64,000 bases of DNA from Bacillota bacterium (GCA_021287065.1 JAJTBE010000119.1:33050-97049); one strand, 5' to 3'. Shown: positions 15,878-25,478, counted from the stretch's first letter. Numbers and translations: made by a program. Notes: a model not told the origin generated them from the sequence alone.

Positions 15878-17308
15878 GTGGATCTTGAAAACCTGGTAGA
15901 GAAAATAACCCGGGAAGTTATGAGTTCAATGAAAGGCAGCCAGCCTTCATCAGCTTCAGCTCCCGCTGCATATAAAACGATGGTTCAGTCTGCTGCTCCA
16001 TCAGCCGGAAATGGTACGGCAGTGCTTCTTTGCGGAAGCGCATCAGTAGATCCTGTTGTTCTGAAGGATGCTGTTTCGTATCTTCGCAAAATTAATTTGA
16101 AGGTCACCCTTGCAGTGGCTCCTGGTGCATCTCCCATATCCATGGATGACCTCACCGTCATCCGCTGCGGATATACAAACGATTGCTCAGCTACTTTAAG
16201 AGGCGCCGGAACTGCAGTGGTTCTTATACCTGACATTGCAACAGCATCAAGACTTGCCAACCTTATGTGCGACAGATTCGATATTGAATCGGCAGTTGCA
16301 GCCCTTGAATCGGGTAAACAGGTTTGGGCTCTCAATGTTATGGGAGCCGTCAATTCGAAAATTTCCGGAAAGGTTCAGTCTTTCCTCAGCGAAATTGAAG
16401 GCTACGGCGTAAAAGTAATAAAAACAGACAGTCTGATTCCTCAGGCTGCTCCCATCGCTTCAGTGGCAGCATCAGCTCCCTCAGCGCCTTCCGCTCCCAA
16501 AGCATCAGCCTGCTCCCAGAAACATAACGGCGACTGCGCCGGTTGCGGACATTGCTCCCAGTTTATTTCAGAATCAGTTAAAAATGTTGTAAGTTCAGGC
16601 GCCGACCGTGTTTCATCAGCCCCTGGAATCAACAATGTTGAAAGAGATATAGGAAAACTTATCGACCATACCCTTCTTAAAGCAGATGCAACCAAAGAAG
16701 AAGTTCTCAAACTCTGTGAAGAGGCAAGAAAACATCTGTTTGCATCGGTTTGTATCAACCCCTCATTTGTAGGCCTTGCATACGATTGCTTAAAAGGCTC
16801 TCCCGTAAAGGTCTGTACGGTTATCGGATTCCCTCTGGGCGTAACCACCAGTATGGTTAAATCAATGGAAACCAGAGATGCCGTGGCAGCAGGGGCTGAC
16901 GAAATCGATATGGTTATCAATGTAGGCGCTCTGAAAGCCGGAGATCTGGATCTGGTAAGAAGAGATATCGAAGCAGTGGTTAATGCATCACAGGGCAGAA
17001 TCGTTAAGGTTATCATCGAGGCAGCCCTCCTCAATGACGAAGAGAAGATCAAAGCCTGCCAGCTTTCAAAACAGGCAGGAGCCGACTTTGTTAAAACATC
17101 CACAGGATTTGGTCCCGGTGGGGCAACAGCCCACGATGTGGCACTTATGCGCCAGACAGTAGGCAAATATATGGGTGTCAAAGCTTCAGGCGGAATCAGG
17201 GATTATGAAACCGCACAGAAAATGGTTGATGCCGGCGCCACCAGAATCGGAGCTTCAGCCAGCGTGGCTATCGTAAAAGGTGAAAAGGACAAAGGCGGCG
17301 GATATTAA
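15878..17308 (+). CDS. deoC: Deoxyribose-phosphate aldolase with N-terminal targeting-like helix and extra domain
   Basis: Residues about 250-470 are a DeoC aldolase, which cleaves 2-deoxyribose 5-phosphate to glyceraldehyde 3-phosphate and acetaldehyde. Landmarks are [26 protein letters not shown], the Schiff-base lysine in [11 protein letters not shown] and [10 protein letters not shown]. It is about twice the usual length. Residues 1-19 form a short amphipathic helix ([13 protein letters not shown]) followed by a Ser/Ala/Pro linker, like encapsulation peptides of bacterial microcompartment enzymes. Residues about 50-195 look like a Rossmann/flavoprotein-type domain. A Cys-rich joint (CAGCGHC) follows. 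The start is GTG with GAGGTG upstream. DeoC enzymes occur in sugar-phosphate microcompartments; no shell gene lies in this window. Confidence 0.85.
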   Translation: MDLENLVEKITREVMSSMKGSQPSSASAPAAYKTMVQSAAPSAGNGTAVLLCGSASVDPVVLKDAVSYLRKINLKVTLAVAPGASPISMDDLTVIRCGYTNDCSATLRGAGTAVVLIPDIATASRLANLMCDRFDIESAVAALESGKQVWALNVMGAVNSKISGKVQSFLSEIEGYGVKVIKTDSLIPQAAPIASVAASAPSAPSAPKASACSQKHNGDCAGCGHCSQFISESVKNVVSSGADRVSSAPGINNVERDIGKLIDHTLLKADATKEEVLKLCEEARKHLFASVCINPSFVGLAYDCLKGSPVKVCTVIGFPLGVTTSMVKSMETRDAVAAGADEIDMVINVGALKAGDLDLVRRDIEAVVNASQGRIVKVIIEAALLNDEEKIKACQLSKQAGADFVKTSTGFGPGGATAHDVALMRQTVGKYMGVKASGGIRDYETAQKMVDAGATRIGASASVAIVKGEKDKGGGY

Positions 17309-17353
17309 TCCGTTGGATTATCGAATAATTAAGTCGTAAAGACTCATTATATA

Positions 17354-17397
17354 AAACAGGCTGTTCACAGAATTATCCGGAACAGCCTGTTTATTTT
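17354..17397 (+). terminator. Terminator between deoC and the convergent glycosyltransferase gene
   Basis: AAACAGGCTGTTC and GAACAGCCTGTTT form a perfect 13-base stem with a 13-base loop, followed by ATTTT. The A-rich left flank (TATAAAA) makes it usable from the minus strand as well. Confidence 0.85.
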
Positions 17398-17403
17398 CGG
17401 AAT

Positions 17404-19353
17404 TCAGTGCTTTTTGATTATTTCTCCTGCAGGACCTGTCATGTCATCTTTTTCACCGGGCCTTCTCTGCATTCTCCTCAGAGTGTTTTCGTAATCGGCG
17501 TCTTTTTCATCACTGCCTGAATTACCGGAAGGTTGGAGATAATAAATATATATGATTCTCCCTGCACTTAAGTTGAAAGATGAAATCTGCTTTAAATTCC
17601 TGCATGATATTTGTCTGATCATTCTCTCAGTCTGATCCTGTTCTCCGTCTTTAATACCGGTAATTAAAATAACAGGGTAGGAGGTAAGAATTTTTATCGG
17701 TGTTTCCCAATCGCTGTCAAATGAGTAAATAAAAATATCATCCAGCTTCATAAACTCCCTTGTTACTTCATACATCTGACGGTCAATTTCACCCGGTCCT
17801 GTAACGGAATATCTGAATCCGGAGCTATGCCATGCAAGAACCGGCACAGGGTTGTCCCCCATCAGATCTGCAACGGGTATTCTTGCCTTTTCCACTGAAT
17901 CCATTACATCTCTTAGATGGTAGTCTGTAGTATCCGGAACAACATTTCGGCTCAGGGCAAAAGCTTTTTCCAATACCGGATTGAGACCACCGGCGAAAGC
18001 GAAACTATTGGTTAGTGGATACAGAATGTTTAATGCGGCTGAGATAGCAACCAGAACAATCACAATAATTCCCGCAGGCTTCGCCGGTTTGACATTTATA
18101 AAAGCCAAAACAGATAGCGGAATAATCAGATAATGGATATAGTAAACCGCAGCGTGTGCAAGAAAAGCATGTCCGGCAAGCCCTGTGATGCCGGCAGCAA
18201 GAATCAGCATTACATCCCATTTTTTATCATGGTTGTTTCTGAAGATCATAAATAAACCGAAAGCTGCAAGCAAAAGAAGAATGATTCCAAAGTGTTTCAG
18301 TAGAAATACATAATTTATCAAACTTACAAAAAACAATGGAAGTCCCGATTTCTGCGAAGCTGTGGATGCAAGACCGCCATGAACGCTCATTTTGAAAATG
18401 ACGCCTTTTACAGCCCATATATAATAGATACCCGTCCCCAATGCAGCTATTGAAAGTGATCTTAATACATTCATCATTGAAGTTACCGATTCGGAAGCGC
18501 AGCCCTGAAAGAGTTTTTCCCTTCGAACCGGGCTTATATATGTAAATAAAAATGTTGCTGCTGAAATGACTGCAATAACCGGTATTCCGTAAACCGGCAC
18601 AGGATTGTTTGTTTCTATTGAAAGACCCAATGATTTTGCATGCAGAATTATCCCAATCCCTGATATTGTGTAAAGAAACACAGGTATTGCAACTGCAGTG
18701 AAGCTTTTTCCGCATTTTCCCTTTGAATAAACTGAATAAACGGAGTAAATAAGAAAAGCCGGCAGGATGAAGAAAACAGAGGGCTGCTTTGCAAGCATAG
18801 CCAAAGCAAATGTGAAGCCGAATAGAATGGAATATAACTGATTTTTGAATCTGCCGGTTTTCAGGAGAAAAAATAAAGCCAGTGCAACAAAAGCAGCCTG
18901 TGGCATTTCGAGCAGATAACTGTGGGTAAGTTCAAGTGTAACATGTGAAAAAGCGGCTGTAATCAGCGTCAGTATGCCGCATAATTTTCCACCGATAAGC
19001 CTGCCTGTGAGAAAAGATGCGAGAAGAAAAATAAATGTGAAGATATATGTGGTTGAAAATGCATTTTTTATATTAAACCCAGAGAGTTTATAAACTCCCA
19101 TAGTTGTCCAGTATAGCAGCGGAGGATACTCAAGGCTTATTTCCCCTGAATCGGTTTCCCCCTCGGTATCTCCGTCTTTGTCAGAAACCGTATTGTAATA
19201 CTGGTTGGCGTTCATCAGGTGGAATGGTGCATCCATATATGGCGGAGCATTATTTTTCGTAATAAAATTATGGTTCAAATAAAATACCATTACTGCTATT
19301 ATAAAAAACAGTGCAATGTCCCATTTTTCTGATAAAAATTTCTTAATAGACAT
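17404..19353 (-). CDS. GT-C-type membrane glycosyltransferase (ArnT/PMT-like)
   Basis: A 649-residue polytopic protein with about a dozen hydrophobic spans. After the first span (DIALFFIIAVMVFYLNH), the loop contains YMDAPFHLMNANQYY, resembling the catalytic Asp-containing first loop of GT-C lipid-phosphate-sugar glycosyltransferases. A long soluble C-terminal part follows residue 460. Such enzymes transfer sugars from a polyprenyl phosphate carrier on the outer face of the inner membrane; the acceptor is unknown. I chose the ATG at 19353 because the 18 in-frame codons upstream lie within a terminator hairpin of the preceding gene. The ribosome site (ACAGG) is weak. Confidence 0.7.
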   Translation of the reverse strand: MSIKKFLSEKWDIALFFIIAVMVFYLNHNFITKNNAPPYMDAPFHLMNANQYYNTVSDKDGDTEGETDSGEISLEYPPLLYWTTMGVYKLSGFNIKNAFSTTYIFTFIFLLASFLTGRLIGGKLCGILTLITAAFSHVTLELTHSYLLEMPQAAFVALALFFLLKTGRFKNQLYSILFGFTFALAMLAKQPSVFFILPAFLIYSVYSVYSKGKCGKSFTAVAIPVFLYTISGIGIILHAKSLGLSIETNNPVPVYGIPVIAVISAATFLFTYISPVRREKLFQGCASESVTSMMNVLRSLSIAALGTGIYYIWAVKGVIFKMSVHGGLASTASQKSGLPLFFVSLINYVFLLKHFGIILLLLAAFGLFMIFRNNHDKKWDVMLILAAGITGLAGHAFLAHAAVYYIHYLIIPLSVLAFINVKPAKPAGIIVIVLVAISAALNILYPLTNSFAFAGGLNPVLEKAFALSRNVVPDTTDYHLRDVMDSVEKARIPVADLMGDNPVPVLAWHSSGFRYSVTGPGEIDRQMYEVTREFMKLDDIFIYSFDSDWETPIKILTSYPVILITGIKDGEQDQTERMIRQISCRNLKQISSFNLSAGRIIYIYYLQPSGNSGSDEKDADYENTLRRMQRRPGEKDDMTGPAGEIIKKH

Positions 19354-19363
19354 AAAAAGCCTG

Positions 19364-19394
19364 TAAATAAAAGAGAACCGCTTCTGCGGTTCTC
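19364..19394 (-). terminator. Terminator after the Met/Gly-rich gene
   Basis: On the minus strand GAGAACCGC-AGAA-GCGGTTCTC is a perfect 9-base stem with a tetraloop, followed by TTTTATTT. It lies 26 bases after the stop at 19420 and overlaps the upstream in-frame extension of the next gene. Confidence 0.85.
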
Positions 19395-19419
19395 CGTATG
19401 TTAACATTGGATATTCTTA

Positions 19420-20430
19420 TTAGTAACCATACATTCCTGCATAGTTCATAGCGCCGCCGAATACTCCCATAAGTGAGTTCTGCCACATAGGATCGCCCCA
19501 TATTCCATAGCCGCCCATCATACCTGACTGCTGGCTCATTCCGAAGGGGTAGAACATCTGCATTCCGGGGAAGCCCATCATGCCCATTCCGTTCATTCCT
19601 CTGACACCGCCCATAGCACCGACTCCGCCGGCCATAAGGGTGTTCTGACCTGTGGTGGCTCCTGTGCCGCCCTGATCTCTTGCATACATTTTTTCGAATG
19701 TTGATTCGTCCATACCGTATTTTTCTTTGATCTGCTTGAGTGCATCGTCAAATTTCATGTCGCCTTTATCAAGGACATTGTTGCCGTTTCCGTCTGAAAT
19801 AAGTACGTTGCCTGTAGCAGTGTTGACGAGTGATTTCTTGCCGTCGATGTCTTTAACTTCAGCCTGAATACCGTATTTCTCGGAGAGCTGTTTTTTAAGG
19901 TCATCGGGCTGTACATTCTTGCCGTCTTTAAGGAGTGAGTTGACTGCCATAAGTTCGCCGGGGAACATTTTGTATTTCTTATCCTGACCCATACCTGTTC
20001 CGGCTACTTCGATGGTGTTGTCCATAACAGCCATTCCGCCCATACCTGACATACCGAGCATGCCCATAGCCTGTGGTCCGGGCATCATCATGCTGGCGCC
20101 CATCATTCCACCGTACATTCCCATCTGGCCATACATTCCGCTAACACCCATGCCCATTCCGACTCCCATACCGGAGCCCATTCCCATGCCCATTCCGCTA
20201 TACATTCCGGCGAGTCCTGAAACTCCACCGCTAATGCCGGCCCAACCCATACCAAGGTTGAAATTGATATTCATATTGAGGCCCTGGGATACACCCATAG
20301 CGGGCATTGCCTGCATAGGCATCATAGGAGCGCCTATTGCCATCGCACCATATAATGACTGAGACTGCATTCTTGCATAGTCAGCATTGATCATCTGAGA
20401 CATCGCAGCGGCATTTGCCATTCCTGTCAT
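19420..20430 (-). CDS. Methionine/glycine-rich protein with an EF-hand-like loop
   Basis: No family is recognised. Of 336 residues about 55 are Met, mostly in MG/GM repeats: residues 77-97 read essentially GMGMGMGSGMGVGMGMG, with a second Met/Gly block near residues 275-325. Between the blocks lies a normal-composition domain (about 145-265) containing SDGNGNNVLDKGDMKF, which fits a calcium-binding EF-hand/dockerin-type loop (acidic or Asn side chains at positions 1, 3, 5, 9, 12). There is no signal peptide. The ATG at 20430 is preceded by GAGGTG at 6 bases. It is monocistronic, with its own promoter and terminator. It could be a metal-binding, storage or secreted surface protein; I cannot decide. 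Confidence 0.7.
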   Translation of the reverse strand: MTGMANAAAMSQMINADYARMQSQSLYGAMAIGAPMMPMQAMPAMGVSQGLNMNINFNLGMGWAGISGGVSGLAGMYSGMGMGMGSGMGVGMGMGVSGMYGQMGMYGGMMGASMMMPGPQAMGMLGMSGMGGMAVMDNTIEVAGTGMGQDKKYKMFPGELMAVNSLLKDGKNVQPDDLKKQLSEKYGIQAEVKDIDGKKSLVNTATGNVLISDGNGNNVLDKGDMKFDDALKQIKEKYGMDESTFEKMYARDQGGTGATTGQNTLMAGGVGAMGGVRGMNGMGMMGFPGMQMFYPFGMSQQSGMMGGYGIWGDPMWQNSLMGVFGGAMNYAGMYGY

Positions 20431-20466
20431 TTGTATCACCTCGAAATTATTTTTTATCTTTGTATT

Positions 20467-20495
20467 ATTATCCCACGCACATAGACGCAAGTAAA
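20467..20495 (-). promoter_or_regulatory. Probable promoter of the Met/Gly-rich gene
   Basis: Minus strand TTTACT (20495-20490), a 17-base spacer and GATAAT (20472-20467) end 36 bases before the ATG. Confidence 0.5.
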
Positions 20496-20646
20496 TACCC
20501 ATGATTCATGATTTTACTTCCGGGTTTCAGTTAAAGTATTGTAAAAAAAATCTTACAAATGCTTGATATTATGCAGATTTCTTTACTTTTTGCAGATTGT
20601 GTCCAAACTGGCTTTCAAAAAAATTAATAAAAGTTAAAAAAAAATT

Positions 20647-20671
20647 GTTACAAAATTATTAATTTTGTAAC
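20647..20671. promoter_or_regulatory. Perfect inverted repeat, possible operator
   Basis: GTTACAAAAT-TATTA-ATTTTGTAAC is a 10-base perfect inverted repeat with a 5-base centre. It has no usable T-run, so an operator is likelier than a terminator. It lies about 150 bases upstream of the -35 of the Met/Gly-rich gene and directly after the terminator of the previous gene. Confidence 0.4.
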
Positions 20672-20681
20672 AAAAATCATG

Positions 20682-20723
20682 AAAAAAACTGCCGTCAGTC
20701 ATGTGATTGTCCGGCAGTTTTTT
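20682..20723 (-). terminator. Terminator after the GT87-like gene
   Basis: AAAAAACTGCCG and CGGCAGTTTTTT pair perfectly around an 18-base loop, giving a T-run on either strand. It begins 19 bases after the stop codon at 20743. Confidence 0.85.
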
Positions 20724-20742
20724 GTAATAATTCCTGTGGTAT

Positions 20743-22407
20743 TTAAGCGGGGTTTTCCTGAGGTTTCAGGTCTTCATCCGGTTTTATCTCATCAGACTTT
20801 ACCTCATCCGGTTTTTCCTTAACTTCTTCGTTTTTGCCGCTTCCATCTTTCCAGTTTTCATAATCAGGATTTGGCGGAGTAATCCAGATTGCTCTCAACA
20901 GATAAATAAGGCAAAGATATTTAACTGCAATCATTCCCTGAAAAATCAGCGGGAATTTAGCCGGTATAAGCGCTGTCAAATTAGGTATCGCAGAGTAAAT
21001 GAATTTGAATGGGAAAAGCTCCAGCAGGTTTGAGTAGATGTGCCTGAGTTTGAAAAGAAATATGACATGTACTATATTGATGATTTCAGCTATATAAAAT
21101 GCCACATAAAAACCGATTTTTTCCTTTTTATTTCTGAAACTGAAATCGGCAAGGGCAAGAAACGGCAGCAGATAGAGATTGTACTGGGGTGAATAGATTC
21201 TGTCGGTGAGAAGGAACAGAATCATAATTCCTGCCATTCTGTGGGCAAGGGGGAGGTTCCATTTCTTTCTGAGGAATATAAAATACAGCGATGCATACAG
21301 AATCAGGCTTATTTTTCCCATGTGATGGGCATAGGGAGTAAGCTTCGTATGAATGCCGAACAGAAAACTATTCGAACGAAGGTGGACTTCAGCCCAGTTC
21401 TGGATAATAAGCAGAATATTGTTGACAACCCAGAAAACGCACCCGTCGTCAGTGGATTTTGCATAGTTGTTGGTAATCTGCCACTGGTAAGGGAATTTCC
21501 AAGCGCCCCAGTCGGAAATCATAAATGGAACATTGAAAGCAAGCCATACCAGAATCACTGTGAGGGTAAATGGTATCCTCTTCTTTTTCGGACACTGGAA
21601 AAACAACAGCGGTGCAATGAAAAACGGAAATACCTTTAAAGCTCCGCCTATGGCGATTACAGATGCACTCAGGTAATATTCTTCCTCGGTGAAGAGGTAG
21701 TAAGCCATAATGACGGTAAACACGCTGAGAAAATCAAGATTGTAGAGGCCATAGAATAAAAATGTAGGGGCAAGAATCCAGAATACCCAAATTCTCCAGG
21801 TTTTTTTGTGGGTGGTCGAAATAATATGATAAGTAATCAGTGTTGAAATAAGGGCAAAAATTCCGAGAAATACTGACATACCAAGGGTATAACCTTCATA
21901 GTTAAGACTCTGGGGTTTGAATTTGAATATAAATTTGAAAAGCATCTGAATGCCTGACGGATATTCAACCGGATAAGCAAACCCCTTTTCAAGGTAGTTG
22001 TTCCAGCAATACCAGATGTCTCCCGGATATGTGCCGTATTTGTCGCACAAAAACATGTAAATTTCGTATTTTGATCTGATGTAATACTGGGGGAGAAGAG
22101 CCGCCATAGTGCCGAGTGATATAGCCCAGGCATTGTTTATGTAACCTGCAAGGCGAAGTGTGGCTGTTATCACTGCTATATCAATAAGAAGCATAAAGGG
22201 CCAGGGAATGGTAAACAATTCCATTGCCCTGAACCAGCTGAAAAAAAGCATAGCTATAATTACAACAGGTGTTGCATTTATCCATAGTTTTCTGTTGTTG
22301 AGTAAACGAACCACAGTTTTTCCGAATGAGTTTTCTTTCTCAGTAATTGTATTGTTAACTTCCCGGATTTGTTTATTGTTGTTTTCCGGGGAATCTTTCG
22401 GGGGCAT
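20743..22407 (-). CDS. Polytopic membrane glycosyltransferase (GT87/DUF2029-like)
   Basis: A 554-residue protein with about ten hydrophobic spans after a polar N-terminus of ~45 residues. Loops contain aromatic/charged segments (EYPSGIQMLFKFIF; DRIYSPQYNLYLLPFLALADF). The late SPQYNLYLLPF motif and the overall layout resemble GT87/mannosyltransferase-like GT-C proteins that use polyprenyl-phosphate sugars. The C-terminal ~60 residues are acidic, with repeats of PDEVK/PDEIK, probably cytoplasmic. AGGAGG lies 5 bases before the ATG. With the similar protein at 17404 it suggests envelope glycan or glycoprotein assembly. Confidence 0.6.
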   Translation of the reverse strand: MPPKDSPENNNKQIREVNNTITEKENSFGKTVVRLLNNRKLWINATPVVIIAMLFFSWFRAMELFTIPWPFMLLIDIAVITATLRLAGYINNAWAISLGTMAALLPQYYIRSKYEIYMFLCDKYGTYPGDIWYCWNNYLEKGFAYPVEYPSGIQMLFKFIFKFKPQSLNYEGYTLGMSVFLGIFALISTLITYHIISTTHKKTWRIWVFWILAPTFLFYGLYNLDFLSVFTVIMAYYLFTEEEYYLSASVIAIGGALKVFPFFIAPLLFFQCPKKKRIPFTLTVILVWLAFNVPFMISDWGAWKFPYQWQITNNYAKSTDDGCVFWVVNNILLIIQNWAEVHLRSNSFLFGIHTKLTPYAHHMGKISLILYASLYFIFLRKKWNLPLAHRMAGIMILFLLTDRIYSPQYNLYLLPFLALADFSFRNKKEKIGFYVAFYIAEIINIVHVIFLFKLRHIYSNLLELFPFKFIYSAIPNLTALIPAKFPLIFQGMIAVKYLCLIYLLRAIWITPPNPDYENWKDGSGKNEEVKEKPDEVKSDEIKPDEDLKPQENPA

Positions 22408-22592
22408 ATTTCCTCCTGAACTGTTTTGTGAAGGTTATTAAGTTTTTTAAAAAAACAAAAAAACCTTGTATGTTTTTGAACTTTTACAGGTTTTTTAAGA
22501 TAACGGCAGTATTTTTTAATCTTAGTCCAAATTTGGAGGAATTCGTAACATTTCGTGAAAGAATTATGGGTAAAAAAGGAGGGAGCAAAACC

Positions 22593-24146
22593 ATGAATAT
22601 GGACCACGAAGTAATTGAAATGCTTAGTTCTTTAACAAGGATCAGCACGGAGCTTCACTCCAGTCAGGATATGCAGAAGGCTCTCGATATTATCTCCAGG
22701 GCTGCTTGCGAATCCCTGAAAGTATATGCCTGTACAATCAAAATTTTAAACGAACGCAGAAATAAGCTGGATATATTCAGCAATTACGGATTGACAGAGG
22801 ATTTTATCATAAAAGCCGGACCTTACGGGATGTATAAAAGCCCTGTAAACCAGAAGGCAATAGAAGGCGAAACCGTTGTAATTGAAAATATCGAAAATTG
22901 TGAATATGAACTTCCTCAGGAACTTATTGAGGAGGGTATAAAATCCATCATCTGTATTCCCATGAAGTCCGAGGATCTCGTTCTCGGAGTTCTCAGTATT
23001 TATCACACATCCCCCCGTGTTCTCGACAAAAAGGAGATGGCTTTCATCAATGCACTCACCGTTCAGGGAGCCGTTGCCATCGAATCCCTGAGAAGAAGTA
23101 AACGGGTGGAAACCCTGATGAACATTTCCAAAACTGTGGGAATGTCCCTTGATCTCAATTATGTAATAAATGAAATAGTTGTTCAGGCGGCAAGAGCTAT
23201 GAAAGCCAGAGCCGCATCACTCAGGCTTCTGGATGAAACTACAAACAGACTTGTTTTCAAATCTTCATTCGGACTGAGCAGACATTATCTCGATTTGATA
23301 CCGAGAACGCTGGAAAACAGCCCTGTTGATGTGACGGTTATGGAAGAGAAAAAAGTTGTGGAAATTCACGATATGACTGAAGATCCCATCGTTCAGGTTG
23401 CAAATGAGGCAAGAGAGGAAGGACTGGTTTCCATGCTCTGCAGCCCTCTTCTCATTCAGGATAAATCAATCGGAATTCTCAAAATTTATACCGCAACCAA
23501 GACCACTTTCTCCGAGGAAGAGAAAAACTTCCTTATGGCTATGTCTGAATTGTGCGCTATCGCTATCCGCAATGCCTCTCTTTACGAAAAACTTCATTCC
23601 ACATATCTGGTGAGCAGCTCTTTCTCATCAACCATCGAGCTGGACAGGGTGATGGAGTTAATAACCATCCATTCATGCGATTATCTCAATGCTCTTGGCG
23701 CCCAGCTTCTTCTGTGGGATCACGAGAAAAACCGTTTTGCGGGAAGATCCATTTATAAGGTAAGAGAAGAGTTTGTAAACTCAATCAATATGAATAAAGC
23801 CTGGAGCGCCCTTGAAGGTATAAAAGGCAATACCATCGTCATCAGCAATCTTGATGAGGATGAAAGAATCGTCTTCAAAGAAGCGGCTCTGAAAGAGGAT
23901 ATCCACTCACTGGTGAGCGTGCCTCTTAAATCAATGGACAGAACTATCGGCGTACTGCAGGTTTACTGCAAACAGCCCCGCAATTTCAGCTCTGATGAAA
24001 TTGAATTCTTAACAGTCCTTGCAAACCATGGAGCTATCTCCATCGAAAATGCAAAACTTCATACCCACTTCAAGAGTAAATATGAAGATCTCGTGGACGA
24101 CATTTATGTCTGGCACGACTGGACAAGTTATGTTATAAGGGAATAG
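22593..24146 (+). CDS. Triple-GAF-domain sensor-like protein
   Basis: The 517-residue protein consists of three consecutive GAF domains (about 1-170, 175-335 and 340-500). Each has the recurring core: ALDIISRAACESLKVYACTI, IVVQAARAMKARAASLRLLDE and MELITIHSCDYLNALGAQLL begin the domains, and SIICIPMKSEDLVLGVL, MLCSPLLIQDKSIGILKIY and SLVSVPLKSMDRTIGVLQVY are the central strands. No kinase, cyclase or DNA-binding domain follows, so it may sense a ligand and act through a partner. I chose the ATG at 22593 because AAGGAGGG lies 9-10 bases upstream; the frame is open to 22428 but that part looks non-coding (poly-Lys/Phe). Confidence 0.85.
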   Translation: MNMDHEVIEMLSSLTRISTELHSSQDMQKALDIISRAACESLKVYACTIKILNERRNKLDIFSNYGLTEDFIIKAGPYGMYKSPVNQKAIEGETVVIENIENCEYELPQELIEEGIKSIICIPMKSEDLVLGVLSIYHTSPRVLDKKEMAFINALTVQGAVAIESLRRSKRVETLMNISKTVGMSLDLNYVINEIVVQAARAMKARAASLRLLDETTNRLVFKSSFGLSRHYLDLIPRTLENSPVDVTVMEEKKVVEIHDMTEDPIVQVANEAREEGLVSMLCSPLLIQDKSIGILKIYTATKTTFSEEEKNFLMAMSELCAIAIRNASLYEKLHSTYLVSSSFSSTIELDRVMELITIHSCDYLNALGAQLLLWDHEKNRFAGRSIYKVREEFVNSINMNKAWSALEGIKGNTIVISNLDEDERIVFKEAALKEDIHSLVSVPLKSMDRTIGVLQVYCKQPRNFSSDEIEFLTVLANHGAISIENAKLHTHFKSKYEDLVDDIYVWHDWTSYVIRE

Positions 24147-24198
24147 CCTGATTCAAGGCGTTCTTCTGAATAATCGTAAAAGGAAGTAGTCCGGAAAA

Positions 24199-25062
24199 TT
24201 GAAAACTTCGTTTTTATGTCTGGGCTGTATGGCCCGGGTGCTGTCCCTTCTGGTAACCAATTCATGCAATAATGAAATCGAAAGGGCTGATGTTTATAAA
24301 CAGGCCCTTTCTTTACTTTCAAAGGATCCTCTGGAAGAATCACCGGTGGTTGTCTATAACAGAATTCTGAATCATGTTATAGAAGTTACCGGAAAATCAG
24401 ATCCTTTCCTTGAAAGAAAACAGGCAAGAAACCAACTGGCAAAAACACTTCTGCCGGTCCTTGAAAGATATCTTGAAAAAGAAGAAGACAAACTTCACGG
24501 AGCGTTAAAGGCAGCGTCCGCAGGAAATATACTTGATGCAGTTGCCGTAGGAAATGATTCCCTTGTGCACGAAGCTATCAGGCAGGTGTTTGAAAAAGGA
24601 TTTGTCCGTGACAGCTATCAGGCTTTTGCGGAAAAACTTGAAAAATCGGTGAATGTATTTTACATAGGTGACAATTCGGGTGAAATTATATTTGATTCGA
24701 TTCTTGTAAAATATCTGCACCAAAAAGGGAAAAAAATTACATTCTGCGTCCGGGGCACTCCCGCTATGGATGACGCCCTTGTCGGCGATTTCTATGATGC
24801 AGGTCTCGAAAGGTATTGCGATTGTGTTGATACCGGAGGCGGCTGGCTCGGTTATATCCCGGAACTGGTCCCTGAAAAGACAAAGGCTGTGTTTGAAGAA
24901 GCAGATGTAATCATAGCAAAGGGAATGGGGAATTTCGAAGCTATGTATGAAATTCCCGATGAAAGAATATTCTTTGCATTTAAAGCTAAGTGTGATTTTA
25001 TATCACAAATTGCAGGAGTAAATACCGGTGATTTTTGCTTTTTGCAGGGAGGAAAGATTTAG
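24199..25062 (+). CDS. DUF89/ARMT1-like damage-control phosphatase
   Basis: The 287-residue protein has the DUF89 signatures: an N-terminal CLGC pair, FYIGDNSGEIIFDSIL near residue 155, the central TFCVRGTPAMDDAL and late IIAKGMGNFEAMYE. Family members are metal-dependent phosphatases thought to hydrolyse aberrant sugar phosphates. The start appears to be TTG at 24199, since the conserved CLGC lies only 8 residues further and a CCGGA/AGGAA stands upstream; the first ATG would remove it. It follows the GAF protein after 52 bases. Confidence 0.85.
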   Translation: MKTSFLCLGCMARVLSLLVTNSCNNEIERADVYKQALSLLSKDPLEESPVVVYNRILNHVIEVTGKSDPFLERKQARNQLAKTLLPVLERYLEKEEDKLHGALKAASAGNILDAVAVGNDSLVHEAIRQVFEKGFVRDSYQAFAEKLEKSVNVFYIGDNSGEIIFDSILVKYLHQKGKKITFCVRGTPAMDDALVGDFYDAGLERYCDCVDTGGGWLGYIPELVPEKTKAVFEEADVIIAKGMGNFEAMYEIPDERIFFAFKAKCDFISQIAGVNTGDFCFLQGGKI

Positions 25063-25076
25063 TATAGAATAATCTA

Positions 25077-25121
25077 ACTTGCAGGTTTTTTTATTATTAT
25101 GTTTAAACCTGCAAGTATTTT
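25077..25121 (+). terminator. Probable terminator after the DUF89 gene
   Basis: ACTTGCAGGTTT and AAACCTGCAAGT form a perfect 12-base stem with a 16-base AT loop, followed by ATTTT. It is located 14 bases after the stop. Confidence 0.7.
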
Positions 25122-25171
25122 GGCGAGATATAGTGTAAATAAATAAACTGCAAGATGTCAGGAGGAGCGAT

Positions 25172-25432
25172 ATGAGTCTTCGTATTCCTAAAGAGCGAAG
25201 GGAAGTTGTGGTTTTTACCAGAAACCACAAAATCGAGGGGGAAATGTATCTTTTGATGGATTCGAGAATCTCCGACGAACTGAATGTTCGGGTCAGGGAG
25301 TTTATTCCCATAACCAACGCGAAGATATATACCCTCAACGGAGACAGCCTTCTTTACACTACGGACTTTATTACGGTTAATAAGCACTCTATTGATCTGG
25401 TGCTTACCAAACCGGCGCCCGGCGAAATATAG
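25172..25432 (+). CDS. Small conserved protein, DUF6812-like
   Basis: An 86-residue basic/hydrophobic beta-rich protein: RREVVVFTRNHKIEGEMYL, SRISDELNVRVREFIPITNAKIY and a closing FITVNKHSIDLVL. This resembles small conserved proteins of the DUF6812 type found in several anaerobic phyla; function unknown. A strong AGGAGG lies 6 bases before the ATG. It heads a short run with the FmdB-like gene 46 bases downstream. Confidence 0.65.
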   Translation: MSLRIPKERREVVVFTRNHKIEGEMYLLMDSRISDELNVRVREFIPITNAKIYTLNGDSLLYTTDFITVNKHSIDLVLTKPAPGEI

Positions 25433-25478
25433 CAGACTTCGCCCGGAAAAGTCCAAATCCGGAATTTTGGAGGAAATA

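Larger units (their letters stand above)
20431..20742. other. Intergenic region between two minus-strand genes
   Basis: This 312-base AT-rich region contains, from right to left, the terminator at 20682-20723, an inverted repeat at 20647-20671, and the promoter at 20467-20495. No coding frame is visible. Confidence 0.6.
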
